A stretch of 64,000 nucleotides of DNA. Origin: Insolitispirillum peregrinum. Its GTDB lineage: Bacteria; Pseudomonadota; Alphaproteobacteria; Rhodospirillales; Rhodospirillaceae. The DNA lies in assembly GCF_900156605.1 (NCBI RefSeq), contig NZ_FTOA01000003.1, forward strand, positions 661,855 to 725,854. The letters run 5' to 3'. Made by a program: the position numbers and the translations under genes. Below are positions 32,989 through 41,147 of this stretch, piece by piece (position 1 is the first letter of the stretch; every line of letters starts with the position of its first letter). The notes below the pieces were generated by a model. That model did not search any database and was not told the origin of the DNA. It worked only from the letters and a program-made list of their open reading frames with translations.

Positions 32989-35463
32989 TTAAAAATCCAC
33001 CGCCACCGACAGCTTGGCGGTCAAGGGATTGCCCAGCGTCAGATAACCGCCGTTGGCCGAGGCCCAATAGGACTCGTCAGTCAGGTTTTCGATGTTGGCG
33101 CGAAAGGCCACCGGCAGGGAATTGATCTCGGTGGTATAGCGACCGCCGACATCCAGCCGTGACCAGTCGGGGACTTTCAGGGTGTTGGCGGCATCGACAT
33201 ACTGGCTGCCGGTGTGCAGGACGCGGGCGAACAGGGTGACGTTGGGCAGGAACTCCGGGTCCCATTCGGCGCCCAGATTGGCCTGATAATTCGGCACGCC
33301 GACGGCATCATTGCCATCATTGATCCCGCCCGCCGTCCCGCTGAGGCGGGTTTGCAGCAGGGTGACACCGCCCAGCAGGCGGACTCCCTCAAGCGGCTCG
33401 CCAAAGGCCATCAGCTCGATGCCCCGGTTGCGCTGCTCGCCATCAACCGAATAGACGCGGGTGGTCGGGTCGGTGACGCCGGTCGGCTGGGTGGTCTGGA
33501 ACACCGCCACCGAGCCGCCGATGCTGCCGTAATCGAGCTTGGCACCGACTTCGTACTGCACCGACTTGTACGGCTCGAACATCTCGCCGGAGTTGGCTGC
33601 CGTTGACGGCGCGGTCGGGCCGGGGGCCAGACCTTCGATGCGGTTGGCGTACAGCGACAGGCGGTCGGTCGGCTTGACCACCAGCCCGACCACCGGAGTC
33701 ATCGCGTCATCGCTGTAGTTCGAGGTGCGCTCGCCGGTGGTGCGGCTATAGCCTTCGACGTGGATCATCTGCTGGCGCAGACCGGCGGTCAGCAGCACGC
33801 GGTCATCCAGAAACGCCAGGGTGTCAGAGGCAAACAGGCTGCGCATGTGGCTCTGGCTGACCTTGGGCAGATTGGTCTGGTCGCCACCGACCAGTGTGGT
33901 GCGCGGGGTGGCAACGTCAATCGGCGCATAGAGGTTGGCGACCACCGTGCCGGACATTTCATAGGAATTGCGGTTGGTGGTATCGAGCGACGACGCCCCG
34001 AGGTCGATCTGGTGCCCGACCGCGCCGGTGGTGGCCTTGGCGCGCAGACCGGCCTGTCCGGTCAGGGTGGTGTCTTCACGCGGGACATCCATCCGGCGCA
34101 TGGTGCCGACGCCGTTGCTGTTGACGGTCGGCGACGAATAGGAACCATCTTCGCGCATCATGCGACCACCAAAGGCGGCATAGGCCATCAGCGCGTCGGT
34201 CAGGTCGTGTTCGATCCGCATCTGGGCGGTGGTATCGGTCATCTCCGAAAAGGTCCAGCCTTGCGCATAGTTGCTGCTGGCATCGGGAGCCTTGGGAACC
34301 TGCGAGCCGTTCAGGTAGACCACCGGGCGGCCCTGATCAATGCGGATGTTCTGGCGGTTGAGGTCCAGTGAGACGCGGGTATCTTCGCCCTGCCGGTCCA
34401 GCCCCAGTGCGATGATCTGGGTCGAGCGCCGTTCGTCATCAATGGCGGTATTGCCGTCGCGCATCACCAGATTGGCCCGCGCGCCCCATTCCTGCTGATC
34501 ACCAAAGCGACGACCGACATCCAGATGGGCCCCGACGCGGCTGTCCATGCCATAGGTGGTGGTCAGGCGGGTCAGCGGAGTATTCCCGGCCCGCTTTGGT
34601 ACCAGATTGACGCCGCCGCCGATCCCCGAGCCGCTGGGCGACACCCCGTTGAGGAAGGCATTGGCACCGCGCAGGACTTCCACTCGTTCGTACAGCTCGG
34701 TACCGACGATCTGGCGGGGGGACAGGCCATACAGGCCATCGACGGAAATGTCGTCGGCGTTCAGCGGAAAGCCGCGAATGACGAACTGCTCGGAGAAATT
34801 GCCATAGCCATAGCTGGTGCGCACCGCCGGATCATTGGCCAGCACGTCGCTGATGGTTTCCGCCTGCTGGTTGGTCATCAGGTCTTCGGTAAAGCTGGTG
34901 ACGCTAAAGGCGTTGTCCATCATGTCGCTGTTGCCCAGCGAGCCCAGGCGGCCACCGCGTGCCACCTGCTTGCCGGCATAAGCGACGGGTGGTTCACCGA
35001 CGGTGCCCATCCCTTGCGCTCCGGCGGCACTGACCACCACCGGCGCCAGTTGCAGGGCTTGCGAGCTTTGATCAGCGGGCAAGGCATAGAGGACGGCGGT
35101 CGAGCCATTGACCAGACGATAGCCGACGCCGGTGCTGTCCAGCAGGCGCAGCAACGCCTGTTCCGGCGACAGGCTGCCCGAGACGCCAGAGGAGCGTTTG
35201 CCGGTCAGCAAGGCGGCATCGGCGGAAATCTGCATGCCCGCCTGCTGGCCGAACTGCATCACCGCCTGTGCCAGCGGTTGGGCGGGAATGCTGAAGGCGC
35301 GGGTGGTGGTGGTGCCGCTGGTGGCGGTTTGGGCCAGCGCCGCCGGGGCGGCCAGCAGCAGGCTGGTGATCAGTGCCCATCCCGAGCAGCGGGCAAACAG
35401 GGTCGAGGCGCGAACAGGGCGCGCTGGCCGGGCGGTGGAAGTGGTCAGTCCCCCAAGAGTCAC
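32989..35463 (-). CDS. TonB-dependent siderophore receptor with N-terminal signalling (STN) domain
   Basis: 824-aa outer-membrane transducer-type receptor of the FecA/FpvA class. Order: signal peptide (about 18-45, ending PAALAQT), STN domain (about 55-130; FSIPAQPLAQAVMQFGQQAG) that contacts FecR, plug domain (about 175-290; QFVIRGFPLNADDISVDGL), 22-strand barrel ending in the terminal Phe (KLSVAVDF). The start is GTG at 35463, supported by GGAG 7 bases upstream and by a normal signal peptide; the longer GTG at 35580 lies inside a terminator-like hairpin. It follows fecI and fecR in the same direction, so ligand binding outside is probably signalled to the sigma factor. The siderophore is not predictable. 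Confidence 0.92.
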   Translation of the reverse strand: MTLGGLTTSTARPARPVRASTLFARCSGWALITSLLLAAPAALAQTATSGTTTTRAFSIPAQPLAQAVMQFGQQAGMQISADAALLTGKRSSGVSGSLSPEQALLRLLDSTGVGYRLVNGSTAVLYALPADQSSQALQLAPVVVSAAGAQGMGTVGEPPVAYAGKQVARGGRLGSLGNSDMMDNAFSVTSFTEDLMTNQQAETISDVLANDPAVRTSYGYGNFSEQFVIRGFPLNADDISVDGLYGLSPRQIVGTELYERVEVLRGANAFLNGVSPSGSGIGGGVNLVPKRAGNTPLTRLTTTYGMDSRVGAHLDVGRRFGDQQEWGARANLVMRDGNTAIDDERRSTQIIALGLDRQGEDTRVSLDLNRQNIRIDQGRPVVYLNGSQVPKAPDASSNYAQGWTFSEMTDTTAQMRIEHDLTDALMAYAAFGGRMMREDGSYSSPTVNSNGVGTMRRMDVPREDTTLTGQAGLRAKATTGAVGHQIDLGASSLDTTNRNSYEMSGTVVANLYAPIDVATPRTTLVGGDQTNLPKVSQSHMRSLFASDTLAFLDDRVLLTAGLRQQMIHVEGYSRTTGERTSNYSDDAMTPVVGLVVKPTDRLSLYANRIEGLAPGPTAPSTAANSGEMFEPYKSVQYEVGAKLDYGSIGGSVAVFQTTQPTGVTDPTTRVYSVDGEQRNRGIELMAFGEPLEGVRLLGGVTLLQTRLSGTAGGINDGNDAVGVPNYQANLGAEWDPEFLPNVTLFARVLHTGSQYVDAANTLKVPDWSRLDVGGRYTTEINSLPVAFRANIENLTDESYWASANGGYLTLGNPLTAKLSVAVDF

Positions 35464-35568
35464 AGGTCTTCTCCGTTGCTTCTGTGCAGAAGAGGGCTGC
35501 GCTCTTTTCGGAATGCGACGCAGTTTCACCTCTTGTTGAAGCAACGTCAGCCGAAGGCGGCTTTTCGG

Positions 35569-35598
35569 AAAAAAATTCACCGGCAGGGTGAATTTTTT
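35569..35598 (-). terminator. Intrinsic terminator or attenuator between fecR and the receptor gene
   Basis: Perfect 12-bp arms (AAAAAATTCACC and GGTGAATTTTTT) around a 5-base loop, ending in seven T on the minus strand. It lies 22 bases after fecR and about 105 bases before the receptor start, which implies a separate receptor promoter in between or partial read-through. Confidence 0.85.
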
Positions 35599-35620
35599 AC
35601 AATGTATTGGTTTTACGGAA

Positions 35621-36628
35621 TTATTTCTTGTCTTCGATCACCGTCAGCCACGGTGCCAAGCCTTTGACCTCGCCGCCGTGGACGCTGACCACCGCCTGCA
35701 AAGCCTCTTGCGGCGCATCAAGGGTATAGACGCCGGTCACCCGCTGGGTCGGGGCAAAGTCGGCGTTGACCAGCAGGGTGCCGGGCAGATAGGGCTCCAG
35801 TTGGGCGATGACCTCGCGCACCGGACGGTCATTGACCACCAGTTGCCCGTGGGTCCAGGCGGCGACCTGCTCGGGTGGCTGTTGCCGGGTGGCGAAGGCG
35901 CGGGGAGATTGCTGGCAATCGGCATCAATCAGACTCCCCGCCGAAGCCTGGAGGGCATCGTCTTGCCGTCCATGGCAGGAAATCTGCACCGTACCGCTGC
36001 GCACGCTGACCTGAGCGGCACTGAACGAATCCTGCGCCCGCACGGCAAAGGCCGTTCCGATGGCGGTGACCTGTAACGGACCGCTGGAAACACTTAACGG
36101 GCGTTGGGGATTGGGGGTGACCTCGACGAAGGCTTCGCCCCGTTGCAGGGTGATCGTTCGCTGATGGGGCTGATAGTCAACCTGCACGGCGCTGTCGGGG
36201 GCCAGATGCAGGCGGCTGCCGTCTTCCAGTGTGACGACGTTTGGCTGATGGCCGCTGTTGAGGTAATCGGCGGTCAGCATTGGCCATGATTGCCAGGTCA
36301 GGCTGCCAAAGGCCAGTACGGCAACGCTGGCGGCGACCCGCCAACCCATCCCGCGCCATGCCTGTCGGGTTGGCAGCACATGAATGGTGGCGCTGCGCGG
36401 CGGCCATTGGGCCTCGGTCGTGGCAGGCAGGTGGGCCATCAGGCCATAGGTGGCGCAGGTTTCCTGCCATGCCTGTTCATGGGCGGCAGAGCGCGCCCGC
36501 CAGGCGGCAATGGTCGCGTGCAGGGCGCTGTTGTCGGGGTCGTCCTCAAGGGCCAGCAGCCAGTGCGCCGCCTCGTGTCCAAGGGCGTCGCCGTCCTGCT
36601 GATGGGTGTCCTGTTCCGTTGCGCTCAT
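35621..36628 (-). CDS. FecR-family anti-sigma factor / sigma regulator
   Basis: 335-aa single-pass membrane regulator. An N-terminal cytoplasmic domain (about 1-90) contains the conserved WLLALEDDPDN and W-rich segment (AAWRARSAAHEQAWQETCAT) that binds the sigma factor; a TM helix lies near 95-112 (GWRVAASVAVLAFGSLTW); the periplasmic FecR domain (about 128-230) has LEDGSRLHLAPDSAVQVDY and ITLQRGEAFVEV. The C-terminal part (about 270-330) resembles an STN-interacting domain (LVVNDRPVREVIAQLEPYL). Located 12 bases after the FecI-type sigma gene and before the receptor, the classic order. Confidence 0.94.
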   Translation of the reverse strand: MSATEQDTHQQDGDALGHEAAHWLLALEDDPDNSALHATIAAWRARSAAHEQAWQETCATYGLMAHLPATTEAQWPPRSATIHVLPTRQAWRGMGWRVAASVAVLAFGSLTWQSWPMLTADYLNSGHQPNVVTLEDGSRLHLAPDSAVQVDYQPHQRTITLQRGEAFVEVTPNPQRPLSVSSGPLQVTAIGTAFAVRAQDSFSAAQVSVRSGTVQISCHGRQDDALQASAGSLIDADCQQSPRAFATRQQPPEQVAAWTHGQLVVNDRPVREVIAQLEPYLPGTLLVNADFAPTQRVTGVYTLDAPQEALQAVVSVHGGEVKGLAPWLTVIEDKK

Positions 36629-36640
36629 CGTGGCCTGCGC

Positions 36641-37147
36641 CTACCCCTGCATCCGACGGCGGCAATGGGCCAGACCATCGGCGATTATCTCGTGAACCAA
36701 AGACACCGACACCCCCAGATGATCGGCAATCTCTCGTAGTTTGTAATCGCCAAAGCGCCGCATTTCCAGTGCCAGCCGTGTGCGTTCCGGCAATTCGGCC
36801 ATCGCCGCCATCAGGCGCTGGATGTCATCGCGGGCCAGCAGGGTGGCTTCGGGGGAGGGTGTGCTGTCGGCGGCAGCCAGCAGCGGGGCATCTCCGGGAT
36901 GTTCGACCACGCTTTCCTCACGGGTGGTGCGGCGGCGGCAGTCGAGCGCCAGATTGCGCACGATGCGGTACAGATAGCCGACCGGCTCGTCAAGGGGGCG
37001 GGCGTCGGCCACCGAACTGAAGCGCAGATAGGCTTCCTGCACCACGTCTTCGGCTGACGAGCGGTCACCGACAATGCTGCTGGCATAGCTTAGCAAGGCG
37101 CCGCGATGGGCCATGTAGACCGTCAGGACAGTTCCACTGGTAGTCAC
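36641..37147 (-). CDS. FecI-type ECF sigma factor
   Basis: 168-aa ECF sigma factor of the iron-transport class. Region 2 includes SAEDVVQEAYLRF (residues about 31-43) and YLYRIVRNLALDCRRR; region 4 includes ELPERTRLALEMRRFGDYKLREIADHLGVSVSLVHEII. The start was set at GTG 37147, which gives the usual short lead-in (MTTSGTVLTVYMAHRG); ATG 37114 would cut into region 2 and the open frame to 37195 runs through a Fur-box-like site. No strong ribosome-binding site helps. It would direct RNA polymerase to the receptor promoter when FecR relays the signal. Confidence 0.88.
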   Translation of the reverse strand: MTTSGTVLTVYMAHRGALLSYASSIVGDRSSAEDVVQEAYLRFSSVADARPLDEPVGYLYRIVRNLALDCRRRTTREESVVEHPGDAPLLAAADSTPSPEATLLARDDIQRLMAAMAELPERTRLALEMRRFGDYKLREIADHLGVSVSLVHEIIADGLAHCRRRMQG

Positions 37148-37179
37148 GCTGGCAATACCCGACAGGAGTGATACGAAAG

Positions 37180-37194
37180 TGATAATTATTCGCA
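37180..37194. promoter_or_regulatory. Fur-box-like operator upstream of the FecI-type gene
   Basis: TGATAATTATTCGCA matches the 7-1-7 Fur consensus (TGATAAT, one base, ATTATCA) at all seven positions of the first half and five of seven in the second. It sits about 33 bases upstream of the proposed sigma-factor start, in promoter position, in line with iron repression of such systems. Confidence 0.65.
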
Positions 37195-37403
37195 AACGAG
37201 CGGGTATCTAAACAGACCATGTCCTGTTCGACAAGGGGGTGTTGCAGCAAAAATGCCGACCACAGCCGACAGTCTGTCGCAGAGTCAACACGGGGGCGGA
37301 GCCGGGGCGGCAGCCAACGCCCTGAAAAGGCAGCATTCCGCCAACTGGCGCTGATCTTGCTTTGTCCATGGCAGGGACGAACGCCAATGGAGGATTCTGC
37401 GCA

Positions 37404-38057
37404 ATGATGACGTTTTATATGGCCCCTGGCTCGTGTTCGACCGGGATTCACATTCTGCTCGAAGAACTGGATGTGCTGTTTCAGGTCCAGATTGTCAACA
37501 TGCCCGCCGGAGACCACACCAAACCGGCCTTTCTCGCCCTCAACCCCAAAGGCAGCATTCCGGTGCTGGTGCGCGAAGACGGCAGCGTGCTGAGTGAATT
37601 CATCGCCATTGCCTGGTGGCTGGCGCTGGCCTATCCGCGCGGGCGGCTGTTGCCCGACGGAGCCGACCGGCAGGCCGAAGTGCTGGAGGTTTTGAGTCAC
37701 TGTGTCGGCACCATCCACCAACAGGGCTTTACCCGCCTGTTTGTGCCCGAACGCTATCTGATTCGGGACGAGGACCTGCCGGTGATCGAAGGGCAGGGCA
37801 AGGCAATCGTGGCGCAGGGGCTGACCCTGATGGGCAAGCGGTTGCAGGGATCGGATGGAGGCTATCTGTTCGGCCAGTTCTGCGTTGCCGATGCGGCGCT
37901 GTTTTATCTGGAATTCTGGGCCGACCGCCTGCACTTGCCGATGCCTCCGGCTTGTCGTGATCATTTTGCCCTGATGCTGACCCGCCCCAAGGTGCGGCAG
38001 GTGCTGCTGGAGGAAGGCTATCGGCCCGCCGCAGAGAATAGTTCTAAATATCCATGA
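37404..38057 (+). CDS. Glutathione S-transferase family protein
   Basis: 217-aa cytosolic GST. Thioredoxin-like N-terminal domain (about 1-80): MTFYMAPGSCSTGIHILLEE with Ser/Cys at the glutathione-thiol site (SCST), cis-Pro in KGSIPVLV and the glutathione-binding LSEFIAIAWWLA. The helical C-terminal domain covers about 95-210, with YLFGQFCVADAALFYL as the N-capping motif. GGAGG lies 10 bases upstream of the first of two adjacent ATG codons. The Ser-Cys-Ser motif is that of beta-class GSTs. Substrate unknown; no operon partner. Confidence 0.86.
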   Translation: MMTFYMAPGSCSTGIHILLEELDVLFQVQIVNMPAGDHTKPAFLALNPKGSIPVLVREDGSVLSEFIAIAWWLALAYPRGRLLPDGADRQAEVLEVLSHCVGTIHQQGFTRLFVPERYLIRDEDLPVIEGQGKAIVAQGLTLMGKRLQGSDGGYLFGQFCVADAALFYLEFWADRLHLPMPPACRDHFALMLTRPKVRQVLLEEGYRPAAENSSKYP

Positions 38058-38330
38058 AATTGGTCTGTGCTGTGACAGGGATCACTGTAGGGGCTGGGGG
38101 GCGCTGGCAAGGTGGCCTTGGTTTTGCGGTTGCCCTGTCCGATGGAGAGGCAGGGCCCCGCCAGCAGACCGCAGCCGTAAGCATTTCCGCTCAGTGTGAA
38201 AATGCTCCTGGCTGCGCACCCGGCCTGGCCGCCCCCGGCAGGCATCTGGGCGGGCGTCCTGTCATCCCCCCGACAATCCCAGGGACGCCCGCCTCTCCCA
38301 TCTTCCTGAAAATGCTGCAATGCAGCGCAA

Positions 38331-38369
38331 GATGTCTCTCCTGCCTTTGCAGGAGACCGGGCATTTTTT
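38331..38369 (+). terminator. Terminator-like hairpin downstream of the GST gene
   Basis: ATGTCTCTCCTGC pairs imperfectly with GCAGGAGACCGGGCAT around a CTTT loop, followed by six T. It lies about 275 bases after the GST stop codon, so it may end a longer 3' tail or an unrecognised transcript; no credible coding frame occupies 38058-38330. Confidence 0.55.
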
Positions 38370-38509
38370 GCTTGTCGGGACACGGTTTTTTGGTCAAAAC
38401 CATCCGATGCCAGTTCGTGCTGGCGGCAAGGATTGTATAAGCGTGTCGCATAATCTTTTTGTGTGGACAGGCGGAAGTCCCGGTTGCGCATCGGGGCGGG
38501 GTATCTTTC

Positions 38510-38613
38510 AGAGCATTGTGCGAAAAGTGGGAACCGGTTTTCGCAACAACAATGCGGCACTACAAAAGGCTGGATCAGGGTGCCTGCGTCATGTTTAACG
38601 CACGCTGATCCAG
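38510..38613 (+). repeat. Intact palindromic repeat A-D (short form)
   Basis: Unit A at 38510-38559, then D (38569-38613) with arms CTGGATCAGGGTGC and GCACGCTGATCCAG and an uninterrupted loop. A 10-bp direct repeat, GTCGCATAAT, stands on both sides of the region (38445-38454 and 38617-38626), with T-rich sequence after each. It lies in the leader of nikK. Confidence 0.85.
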
Positions 38614-38667
38614 AAAGTCGCATAATTTTTGCCTGTGCAGCGGGCGACAAAAACCATGGGGGACAGG

Positions 38668-39456
38668 ATGAACAAGGCGGTGAAAGCTCTGGTGTTGGCC
38701 GGGATGATGGCAGGGGCGCTGGCTCCGCTGTCGGCATCGGCACATTTTCAGGAAATCCTGCCGACGCTGCCGCTGCTGAGCGAGCGCAGCGGGCTGGCCG
38801 AGCGCCTGTCGATGGTCTTTACCCATCCGATGGAAGGTGGCCCGGTGATGGAGATGGGGCCGCCGCAGCGGGCAGGGGTGTTCGCCGGAGGCAAGATTAC
38901 CGACCTGACCTCCACGCTGGTGCGTCAGCCGCAGGATGGCAAAACCGCCTATCAGCTGGATTACACCGTGCCGGGACCGGGCGACTATCAGTTCTTTCTG
39001 TCTCCGGCGCCCTATTGGGAACCTGCTGAAGGCAAGATGATCGTCCACCATTCCAAGGTGGTGGTGAATGCGCTGGGTGAAGAACAGGGCTGGGATGACC
39101 TGATCGGTCTGCCGGTGGAAATCCAGCCGCTGACCCGTCCCTATGGTCTGTGGACCGGGATGGTGTTTCAGGGGCGGGTGCTGTCACAGGGCAAGCCGGT
39201 CCCCCATGCCGAAATCGAAATCGAATACCGGGGGCAGGGGCGGATCACCATCCCGGAAGACCCGTTCGTGACGCAAGTGGTCAAGGCCGATGAGCGCGGC
39301 GTGTTCACCATTGCCCTGCCGCGTGCGGGATGGTGGGGGATGGCGGCGCTGGTCGAGGGTGACGCGCCAATGAAAGCCCCGACCGGTGCAATGGTGCCGG
39401 TGGAAGTTGGCGGCCTGCTGTGGGTCAACGTGCAGGACATGACTCCGGCCCCGTGA
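38668..39456 (+). CDS. nikK: Periplasmic NikK-like (DUF4198) component of a nickel/cobalt importer
   Basis: 262-aa secreted protein with a signal peptide ([20 protein letters not shown]..., cleaved after SASA) and a mature N-terminus starting with His ([12 protein letters not shown]), as in NikK/DUF4198 proteins, where the N-terminal His helps bind nickel. Two beta-domains are visible (about 27-135, ending HHSKVVVNA, and 140-255 with [13 protein letters not shown]). NikK works with the NikM/CbiM integral core of ECF-type nickel transporters. nikM and nikL follow downstream, but a 290-bp repeat element separates nikK from nikM. Start chosen at 38668 with GGGGGA upstream. Confidence 0.85.
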   Translation: MNKAVKALVLAGMMAGALAPLSASAHFQEILPTLPLLSERSGLAERLSMVFTHPMEGGPVMEMGPPQRAGVFAGGKITDLTSTLVRQPQDGKTAYQLDYTVPGPGDYQFFLSPAPYWEPAEGKMIVHHSKVVVNALGEEQGWDDLIGLPVEIQPLTRPYGLWTGMVFQGRVLSQGKPVPHAEIEIEYRGQGRITIPEDPFVTQVVKADERGVFTIALPRAGWWGMAALVEGDAPMKAPTGAMVPVEVGGLLWVNVQDMTPAP

Positions 39457-39477
39457 GGGGCGGCAATGCAAACAGTT

Positions 39478-39767
39478 AGAGCATTGTGCGAAAAGTGGGA
39501 ACCGGTTTTCGCATAAACAATGCGACAGAACAAAAAGTTAGACCAATGTGCCTGCGTCAGGTCACAGGACACGACAAAAAACAAAAAGATCATGGAGCGC
39601 TGCTCCAAACCTCGCTGGGGCCTTAAGGCCCCAGACTCCATTGACTTGATTTTTAAAGAAAAAATGGGGGTTCGGGGCCTCAGGCCCCGGGCAGGTCCGG
39701 GCGGCAGCCCGCTCTTGTTTTCAAACTGTCGTGTACTGTGGCGTCAGATTGAACGCACGCTGGTCTG
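39478..39767 (+). repeat. Composite palindromic repeat A-D with insert C (copy 2)
   Basis: Forward orientation. Unit A at 39478-39527, then left half of D (39539-39562), a 178-bp insert (39563-39740), then right half of D (39741-39767). It is a mirror of the copy after parE and occupies nearly all of the nikK-nikM spacer. Confidence 0.88.
39563..39740 (+). mobile_element. 178-bp miniature inverted-repeat element (insert C, copy 2)
   Basis: Ends are CACAGGACACGAC and GTCGTGTACTGTG, imperfect inverted repeats of 13 bp. The flanks are GCGTCAGGT (39554-39562) and GCGTCAGAT (39741-39749), a 9-bp duplication with one mismatch. It contains GGAGCGCTGCTCC, GGGGCCTTAAGGCCCC and the GATTTTTAAAGAAAAAATGG tract seen in the other copies. 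Length equals copy 1 to the base. No coding capacity. Confidence 0.85.
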
Positions 39768-39795
39768 GTCAAGGAAACGGGAAACAGGGGGCGAC

Positions 39796-40392
39796 ATGCA
39801 TCTGGTTGATGGGCTGGTGCCGGTGCCGGTGGTGGTGGGATGTTCGGCGGTGGCCGTGGCTGGCGTGGCGCTGGGGTTGCGGCGGCTGACGCCGGACCGC
39901 CTGCCGCAGGCAGCGATGGTCAGCAGCGTATTCTTTGTCGCCTCGCTGATCCATGTGCCGCTGGGGCCATCGAGTGTTCACCTGATCCTTGGCGGTCTGG
40001 CCGGGATGGTGCTGGGGACAGCGGCCTTTCCGGCCTTGCTGGTCGCGTTGCTGTTGCAGGCGGTGTTCTTTGGCTTTGGCGGGCTGACCGTTTTGGGAGT
40101 CAATGCGGTGATCCTCGCCTTGCCGGCGGTGCTGGTGGGCGAGGTCGCCCGGCGCTGGGTGAGCCGGTCCCCGCTGGCGGTTGGTGCGTTGGCCGGGGGG
40201 CTGACGGTGATGCTGTCGGCGCTGGTCTGTGCCGCCATCCTCGCCCTGTCGGGGGAAGGGCTGGCGACGATGGCGCAGGCGCTGGTGCTGGCGCATCTGC
40301 CGGTGGCGGTGATCGAAGCGCTGGTGACCGCCGCCGTGGCGGTATTTCTGACCCGGGTTCGTCCCGATGTGATGGCGGTGGCGCATGGATAA
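39796..40392 (+). CDS. nikM: ECF nickel/cobalt transporter integral component, CbiM/NikM type
   Basis: 198-aa membrane protein with about six hydrophobic segments. CbiM/NikM proteins bind the metal through the free N-terminus, His2 and a His near residue 70; here the protein begins MHLVDG, and [20 protein letters not shown] supplies His residues near 55-66. The start at 39796 is fixed by that N-terminal requirement, with GGGGG a few bases upstream. Overlaps nikL by 8 bases. The T-component (NikQ/CbiQ) and ATPase (NikO/CbiO), normally next, are missing from this window. Confidence 0.88.
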
Positions 40393-40990
40393 GGGATGGC
40401 GCTGGTCTGCATTTCTTCTGGTGCTGGTGGCGGTGCTGGCACCGCAATCGGCGTGGGCGCACAAGTTCAAGCTGTTTGCCACCGTGCAGGGGCATGAAGC
40501 CGTTGGCTATGGCTATTTCTCTGGCGGCGAGCGGGCGCGGTCGGTGCCGGTGCTGCTGCTGAGTGTACCGGACAACGGTTCTGACGGGCAGGAAGTCGCC
40601 CGCACCACCACCAGTGAGAACGGCGAATTCCGTCTGCCACTGGTCCAGCCGGGGCGCTATCGCCTGCAAGCCAGTATTGATGGTCACCGCGCCGAATTCG
40701 CGCTGGCCTTTCAGGTCGGGGACGGGGCGGTGCCAGTAACGCCAGCGGCCAGCGGGGCTGCCAGCGGGACGGTTGATGCCCAGGCTTTGGCCGATGTGGT
40801 CGAGCGGGTGATGGAACGCCAGATTGCCCCGCTGCGCGAACAGCTTGATGCCTATGAAAATACTGTCCGCCTGCATGATGCCCTTGGTGGCGTTGGCTGG
40901 CTGGTCGGGCTGTGCGGGCTGTGGGCGTGGTGGTCATCCCGGCCATCGCGCCGGAAGGATGACGATCAAGACGAGAGCAGCGTGCGTTAA
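40385..40990 (+). CDS. nikL: NikL-like accessory component of the nickel/cobalt importer
   Basis: 201-aa protein with a signal peptide ending in AWA and a mature N-terminus [11 protein letters not shown], again starting with His as in NikL proteins. A beta-sandwich follows (about 24-110; [19 protein letters not shown]), then a coiled segment and a C-terminal TM helix (about 165-182) with a charged tail. The last three codons and the stop (AGC GTG CGT TAA) lie within the repeat element at 40975-41076, so the element insertion has probably reshaped the C-terminus. It overlaps nikM; no nikQ or nikO follows. Confidence 0.85.
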
Positions 40991-41076
40991 ACCAGAGGCA
41001 GGCACGCTGATCCAGCTTTTTGTTTTGCCGCATTGTTGTTGCGAAAACCGGTGCCCACTTTTCGCACAATGCTCTA
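40975..41076 (-). repeat. Intact palindromic repeat A-D (short form)
   Basis: Reverse orientation. D at 40975-41016 (AGCAGCGTGCGTTAA ... GGCACGCTGATCC), unit A at 41025-41076. It supplies the nikL stop codon and abuts the terminator of the ArsR-type gene. It stands where nikQ would be expected. Confidence 0.88.
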
Positions 41077-41114
41077 AAAAAATCCCGGGCAAGGTGAGGC
41101 ACCTGCCCGGGATT
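41074..41114 (-). terminator. Rho-independent terminator of the ArsR-type gene
   Basis: Minus strand: AATCCCGGGCAGGTGCC pairs with the complementary CTTGCCCGGGATT, followed by seven T. 34 bases after the stop codon. Confidence 0.9.
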
Positions 41115-41147
41115 TTCTTTTTGTACAACGGATGCGACCGGTGCCGA

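Noticed and set aside
38058..38667. Cobalamin or nickel riboswitch before nikK
   Set aside because: A CCCCGCCAGCAGACCG stretch recalls the B12-box only weakly, the required upstream elements were not found, and a palindromic repeat fills much of the leader.
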